Of a stretch of DNA of 64,000 nucleotides, positions 59,084 to 64,000 are shown one piece after another (position 1 is the first letter of the stretch; each line of letters opens with the position of its first letter). This DNA is from Sambucus nigra (Eukaryota; Streptophyta; Magnoliopsida; Dipsacales; Adoxaceae): the NCBI GenBank assembly GCA_949130495.1, contig OX422207.1, positions 370,099,868 through 370,163,867 of the forward strand, read 5' to 3'. A program made the position numbers and the translations under genes. The notes below the pieces were generated by a model, which saw only the letters and a list, made by a program, of their open reading frames with translations, searched no databases and had not been told where the DNA came from.

Positions 59084-59095
59084 TGGTATCAGAGC
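59084..59095 (+). other. Element C primer binding site
   Basis: Exact TGGTATCAGAGC two bases after the LTR, the initiator-Met tRNA primer site. Confidence 0.92.
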
Positions 59096-59267
59096 ATTAG
59101 GTTCTAGTGTCCTTTAGGATCTGTATGTCTTATTTCGCTTCCAGCTTAGCGTTCTTGATATAGAGCCCTATTTTTGGGATTGTTGTATTCTTTTATTTAC
59201 ACTTACGTCTTCAGCTATTCGAGATCTGATAATAACTGCAGACTAATAAACTTCCTTTTTGTTTCAG

Positions 59268-60540
59268 ATGCCTCCAAGATGTGCACCCCGAGACATAAAT
59301 GCCCAGGTCGAGCAGCCAGCAGCTCTGGCTCAGGGGATGATGAACGCAACCGAGGTAGCCGCTATTGTTGCTAAGGTAGTGAATGCCTCATTGGCGATAG
59401 TGCAGGAGGCTCCACCCCATATTCAAGTAGTGGCACCAGTACCAACACAACTTCCATCTGCATGGGAGCGGGTTAGGGATGCCTTTCAGAAGGTGCATCC
59501 CCCGATGTTCTCGGGTAGCTCAGATATCATAGTCGCCAGCCAATGGAAGAAAGATATCCAGAGGCATATGTGCATGTATGAGTGTACGGACGTACAGAGA
59601 TAGCTATTGGCTTCCTTTAAGCTATTGGGGGCCGCTTTGCAGTGTTGGGAGTCCACCACCACCTTGGAGGAGATGGAAATCATCACGATTCAGTCGTTTT
59701 GGGCACGGTTTGATCGCAAATACTTCCCATCCGCCATGAAGATTGAGATGAGGCAGAAGTTATTGAATCTGAAATAGGAGAATATGACTGTTGCTAAGTA
59801 CGAGGAGGAGTTTACAAGACTTCTCACTATAGTGCCAGATGAGGCACCCACAGAGGGGAAGAAAATACTGCTATTTGTAGATAGATTGGCCTGGAGGATA
59901 CGCCAGCATCTCATAGGCAAACTATCACTGAGTACCTACACGGATGTACTCAACGCTGCATTTTTACACTATCAAGATCATCGCTTCCATCTTCAAGGAA
60001 GCAAATAAGCAGGAGAGTCTAGCCAACAGGGTAGGACAGGGGGCAGTAGTACTTGTGGGGCACCAACAGTCCAGGGGCAAACTCGTCACAGTGAGCAGAG
60101 TTCCCATAAGGGGGACCCTTCCAAGCGGTTTCGATCAGGTGACTCCAGACAGGGATTTGGGGGATTTAAGTAGGGCCAACACCGTCAGCAGTAGGTCCAT
60201 CAAGGCCAATAGCATTTTCAGCAGGGCCAGTGGTGGGGTGGTAACGGCCAACAGGGTCGTGGTCAGTAGGTACAAAGGGGAGGTAACTTTAAGGGTTAAT
60301 GTTTCGGATGTGGTAAGAATGGCCATAGGCGCCAGGATTATCCAGAGGGAGATAGGGACCTACAGCAGCAGGGTGCCCGTAATGAGCCAAAAAGGCCACT
60401 CTTTCCAGCTTCCCTCCCAGCTCCAGCTCAGATACCAGCCCTACCAGCCATCCCAGCAGCTCCAGTACTGTAAAAGTAGTTATAGTATGGACGTGTCTAC
60501 AACGTCCACCAGGCGGCAGCTCCTCAGGCACCACCAGCTA
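59268..60540 (+). pseudogene. gag: Element C gag (capsid and zinc knuckle)
   Basis: The ATG at 59268 opens MPPRCAPRDINAQ, preferred over an upstream TTG because MPPR is the usual Tekay gag start. Capsid motifs: RVRDAFQKVHPPMFSGSSD, FKLLGAALQCWESTTT, FWARFDRKYFPSAM and MTVAKYEEEFTRLL. A Gln/Gly-rich linker follows, then the zinc knuckle CFGCGKNGH at about 60300, whose last Cys is Tyr. The frame is kept throughout, but at least eight TAG/TAA stops interrupt it (59602, 59776, 60006 and a cluster in 60168-60299). Each sits where a single C-to-T change of CAG or CAA could produce it. Confidence 0.9.
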
Positions 60541-60559
60541 ATAAGGGTACGTTTCCTAT

Positions 60560-60913
60560 CCATGACACTATGGGTCGGGTTTTATTTGATACTGGGGCGA
60601 CACACTATTTTATATCTACTAATTTTCAAAGGCCTTAGAATTATTAGCCACAACAGAGAGCACTGTGACATGCATAGACTCGCCACAGGGGAATGGGTCA
60701 TTGATTTTCTTTATATGCCAGGGTGTGGGAGTAGAGATTGGTAGCTTGATTTTACCAGCAGACATGTTAGTCTTAGAGATGCATGAGCATGATGTTATTA
60801 TTGGCATGGATTATCTCACCGCATACAGAGCCATGATAGATTATTTTGGTGGGAGTATTATCTTTGCCATTCCGGAGCAGGAGATGTTTTTGGTGGCGAT
60901 GCCTCACCCATAG
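60560..60913 (+). pseudogene. Element C aspartic protease domain
   Basis: RVLFDTGATHYFIS at about 60576-60617 carries the catalytic D-T-G. Just after it (about 60628) a one-base shift moves reading to the pol frame, which continues EIGSLILPADMLVLEMHEHD and VIIGMDYLTAYRAMIDY, the second conserved block. It ends at a TAG at 60911 in frame. Confidence 0.85.
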
Positions 60914-61029
60914 GGAAGCTCTTCCGCTCATCTGTATTACATAGAGGAGGATACCTCTAAGGAGATCGTGATTCCTTTATATTCGATATCAATCGTTCGT
61001 GGGTATTCCAATGTATTTCAATAGATATC

Positions 61030-61840
61030 GGGCCTACCCCCCAGTTAAGAGATAGATTTTGTCATAGACTTGATGTCAGATACTCAATCGATAGCACGAG
61101 ATTCGTACCGTATGGCTCCAACGAAAATGAGGGAGTTATGGGATCAGATAGAGCAACTGTTAGTTCAAGGCTTCATTCGTAGGAGCACCTCACCTTAGGG
61201 CGCTCCAGTTTTATTTATGAAGAAGAGAGATGGTTCACTGAGGTTATGCGTGGATTACCGAGAGCTGAACAAGGTCACGATACGGAATAAATATATGTTG
61301 CCTCGAATCGATGACCTGTTCGACCAGCTGAGAGGAGCAACCTTCTTTTCAAAGATAAATTTGAGATCAGGATATCATCATCTACAGATTAGGGAGCAGG
61401 ATGTGTCGAATTCTGCTTTCTTGACGAGATATGGTTCCTATGACTTCCGAGTCATGCTGTTTAGGCTGACAAATGCTCCAGCCATATTCATGGACTTGAT
61501 GAACCGAGTGTTCAGAGAGTTCTTAGATCAGTTTATCATCGTCTTCATAGATGACATCCTGATATATTCACACACCGATGATGAGCATGCTGAGCACTTG
61601 AGGAAGGTTCTTCAGACTCTACGAGAGCATCAGCTATATGCTAAGTACGAGAAGTGCGGATTCTAGTTATGGGAGGTGCAATTTTTGGGGCATATTGTGT
61701 TAGAATTAGGGATATCGGTTGACCCAAGTAAAGTATCAGTAGTGAGGGAGTGGGGACCTCCCACGACACCGAAGTAAGTGCATAGTTTCTTTGGGTTAGT
61801 CGGGTACTACAGGAAATTCATCTGAGGTTTCTCAAAGATA
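61030..61840 (+). pseudogene. Element C reverse transcriptase
   Basis: [48 protein letters not shown] and [20 protein letters not shown] are typical chromovirus RT. Motif A reads [11 protein letters not shown], so the catalytic Asp is Asn (codon 61358-61360, AAT). The second box FIDDILIYS (about 61545) is intact. In-frame stops occur at 61022, 61196, 61664, about 61773 and 61823. At least one of them (61196, Ser-Pro-stop-Gly) replaces an expected Trp. Confidence 0.9.
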
Positions 61841-61844
61841 GCTG

Positions 61845-62345
61845 GTCCATTGACGAATCTGACTCACAAGGGGGTACCATATGTTTGGGATGATGCTTGT
61901 CAATTGGATTTCGATGAGCTAAAAGATAAGCTGACTTCAGCACCAGTTCTTGCTTTACCCAAGACGAGAGTGGAGTATCTGGTTTACATCGACGCCTCTT
62001 TACGGGGACTCATGGGAGTACTTCAGCAGGAGGAGAAGGCTATAGATTTTTCCTCCCGCAAGCTTAAGCATCACGAAAGAAATTACCCCACCTATTACCT
62101 AGAGCTAGCAACGGTCATTTTTGCATTGAGGATATGGAGACATTATCTATTGGGGGGAAATTTTCTCTTGTTCACATATCACAAGTCACCGCAGTACCTG
62201 TTCACTCAGCGAGAGATGAATATGCGTCAGCGCAGATGGTTAGAGTTTGTGAAAGACTACCAGTTCGAAATTCAGTACCATCCGGGAAAGAATAACATGG
62301 TTGTTTATGCATTGAGCTGTAGACCGTTAGGCGACATAGCAGGCG
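61845..62345 (+). pseudogene. Element C RNase H
   Basis: Continuous open frame from 61850. VYIDASLRGLMGVLQQ keeps the first Asp and a YPTYYLELATVIFAL block follows. LLFTYHKSPQYLFTQREMNM has Tyr where the catalytic Asp of the FTDHKSL motif is expected, and the closing block reads NNMVVYALSCRP, where the family has VADALSR. Two catalytic-site positions therefore appear lost although the frame is open. Confidence 0.85.
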
Positions 62346-62589
62346 TCTATAAAGAGAAGTGGAAAGAGTTGGGTCACCAGGACACGATAGCTCGTTCATT
62401 TATATATATCATAATAGTCACACCTGAGATTGTTACGAGGGTGATACAGGAACAGTCAGCGGACTCATTTTGCCAGGAGCATGTTGTATGGCTCTTAGAT
62501 GAGGGTGTTGAGTCCTATTTAGTAAGTTTCGATGGAGGTTTGAGGTTTAATGGGAGATTGGTAGTTCCATAAGGAGAAGACTTACATCA

Positions 62590-63500
62590 TGCAGTGATCA
62601 CACAGTCTCATCGGTCCAGATTTACAGTACATCCCGAAGGAGATAAGATGTATCAGGATATGAGGCGGCAGTACTAGTGGAGTGGGATGAAGAAGGACAT
62701 TGCTGAGTTTGTGTCCAAGTGTTCTACTTGCCAGATGGTAAAGGTAAACCACCAGAGACCATCAGAGTTTCTTCAGCCGTTGGAGATACCCACATGGAAG
62801 TGGGAGAGTATTTCCATGGACTTCATTACTAGGTTACCTACATCACAGCGGTGTCACAACTCCATCTGGGTGATCGTGGACCATTTGACCAAGGTGGCTC
62901 ATTTTCTACCAGTACGGACAGACTATACCATGGGCCAGTATGCTCAGTTGTTCATTATCGAGATTGTTAGGCTACATGGGGTGCCATGGTTATTGTGTCA
63001 GATAGAGACAAGATTTTTATATCGCGTTTGTGGGAGAGCTTTCAGAAAAAAATGGGTCCAGAGTTGAGATTGAGTTCAACTTATCACCCACATATGGATG
63101 GACAAACAGAGCGTACCAATCAGATGTTGGAAGATATGCTACGCATGAATGTCCTTGATTTTGGAGGAGGATGGGAGCCGCATCTTCCACTGGTGGAGTT
63201 TTCTTATAATAACTCCTATCAATTCACGATCGGCATGGATCCATTTGAGGCATTGTATGGGAGACCTTGTCGTTCTCCAACTTGTTGGCTAGAGGTGGGG
63301 GACAATAAGTTTCTTGGACTAGAGGTAATTCAGGAAACCTCATCTAGGATTGAACTTATCAGGACTCACATTCGGGTAGCCCAGGGCAGGCAAAAAAGTT
63401 ATGCCGATGCAAACAGGTCTTTTCGAGAATTTAATGTAGGGGATCAAGTATTACTGCACATGTCTCCTATGAGTGGAGTGATGAGATTTGGTAAGAAGGG
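62590..63500 (+). pseudogene. Element C integrase (HHCC and DDE core), one-base frameshift
   Basis: Zinc-binding region: HRSRFTVHPEGDKMYQDM, then a TAG in place of an expected Trp (62677), and KDIAEFVSKCSTCQMVK. Catalytic core: SISMDFITRLP (first Asp), then a missing base near 62985, after which the next frame gives SDRDKIFISRLWESFQKK (second Asp) and HMDGQTERTNQMLEDMLR (Glu). The C-terminal part has PFEALYGRPCRSP and VGDQVLLHMSP. All three catalytic acids are present at DNA level but in two frames. Confidence 0.9.
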
Positions 63501-63906
63501 GAAGTTGGCCCCAAGGTACGTGGGACCATTTCCCATTATGGAGAGGATTGGGCTGGTAGCATACAGATTAGGGATTCTAGAGAACTTGCACCGCATTCAC
63601 GATGTGTTCCACATTTCGTTGTTGAGACGATACCTTCGGGATGATATGTCCCACACCCACATCGCGATAGAGGAGATTGACTTACGGGCCAACATCTCTT
63701 AGGAGGAGAGACCGGTGGCAATCCTAGACCATAGCGAAAGGAAATTTAGGTTGAAGGTAGTTCCACTTGTACGGGTCCAGTGGGAGCATCATAATGTGGA
63801 AGAATCCACTTGGGAGCGTGAGGCAGACATGCGTGAGAAATACCCAGAGTTATTCTTACCAGGTATGCCTTATTTTCCGAATTTCGGGACGAAATTCCAT
63901 TATTAG
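63500..63906 (+). pseudogene. Element C integrase tail with chromodomain
   Basis: LAPRYVGPFPIMERIG and HDVFHISLLRRY form the GPY/F-type tail. After a TAG at 63700, the same frame gives AILDHSERKFRLKVVPLVRV, QWEHHNVEESTWEREADM and REKYPELF, a chromodomain of the type that targets chromoviruses to heterochromatin marks. Two of the usual three aromatic cage positions appear altered or unclear by eye. The open frame ends in TAG at 63904. Confidence 0.85.
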
Positions 63907-63917
63907 GGGGGGAAGTA
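63904..63917 (+). other. Element C polypurine tract
   Basis: AGGGGGGGAAGTA-type purine run directly before the 3' LTR, after the conserved AATTTCGGGACGAAATTCC motif at 63879. Confidence 0.85.
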
Positions 63918-64000
63918 TGTAATACCCTGTATTTTTATGACTTCTAAATTTGGGGATTTATTAAATTTAATTTGAGATATTAATTTAATCTTAATCCAGA
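63918..64000 (+). repeat. Element C 3' LTR, first 83 bp (window edge)
   Basis: TGTAATACCCTGTATTTTTATGAC and onward, matching 56026-56108 closely. Cut by the window end. Confidence 0.93.

Larger units (their letters stand above)
56026..64000 (+). mobile_element. Element C: Tekay-type chromovirus (Ty3), nearly complete, inactive
   Basis: 5' LTR 56026-59081, primer site, gag, protease, RT, RNase H, integrase, chromodomain, polypurine tract, and the first 83 bp of the 3' LTR at the window edge. Domain order and the C-terminal chromodomain identify a chromovirus; LTR ends and motifs suggest the Tekay/Del group. Pol runs in one frame from about 60630 to 62984 apart from stops, then shifts by one base. 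Many stops and two lost catalytic Asp residues make it non-functional. Confidence 0.92.

Noticed and set aside
59944..60744. 266-codon plus-strand ORF
   Set aside because: Out of frame with element C gag, whose capsid, zinc knuckle and DTG motifs all lie in another frame across the same stretch. The Gln-rich linker read out of frame gives the Ser/Val-rich product.

Overview
This window is plant nuclear DNA, almost certainly from a flowering plant, and consists almost wholly of nested, decayed transposable elements. It is AT-rich and contains LTR retrotransposons with plant-type primer binding sites, En/Spm (CACTA) transposase relics, a Tat-type element with two RNase H domains and a chromodomain-bearing Tekay-type chromovirus. 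No host protein gene, rRNA, tRNA, CRISPR array or bacterial-type operon was found. Such packing is typical of pericentromeric or other repeat-rich heterochromatin. The species cannot be named from the sequence.

Layout. 1-1998: 5' part of a minus-strand Copia element (gag and one LTR), cut by the window edge. 1999-17442: a stack of three elements. Element Y (LTR end, a primer-site-like sequence and leader) was entered by element X, an Athila/Tat-like non-autonomous element (9074-17442, target duplication CACGG). The 5' LTR of X was entered by element Z, a short Tekay-like element with 2.4 kb LTRs and only 0.75 kb between them. A segment running from Y through part of X into Z was then duplicated in tandem (1999-8031 against 8032-12658). 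In the second copy Z has collapsed to a solo LTR, and the Copia later landed in the first copy. 17448-20030: degraded minus-strand transposon-associated gene. 21138-25790: CACTA-1, its TNP2 gene cut off by the end of CACTA-2 at 25791. 25791-36085: CACTA-2, with a ~168-bp satellite array of about 21 units, a ~490-bp fold-back sequence, a short MITE-like hairpin, a full-span TNP2 pseudogene and a Transposase_24-type pseudogene. 36086-42500: Tat-type Ty3 element (LTR, gag, protease, RT, two RNase H domains, start of integrase), cut off inside integrase. 42501-49016: Tekay-like element B with a truncated 5' LTR, gag only, and a 3.9-kb 3' LTR rich in internal repeats. 49017-56025: old sequence with a minus-strand gag-like pseudogene and otherwise nothing recognisable. 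56026-64000: Tekay-type chromovirus C, almost whole (LTR, gag, protease, RT, RNase H, integrase, chromodomain, start of 3' LTR), with many stops and at least two frameshifts.

Nothing here looks active. Every coding domain carries stops, frameshifts or truncations. The points most worth a second look are the layered duplication with its built-in empty site, the satellite inside a CACTA element, the long fold-back, and the recurrence of short GC-rich palindrome clusters in LTRs of unrelated families.

All family assignments are made by eye from translated motifs and terminal sequences. No database search or alignment software was used, so percent identities and ages are not given.
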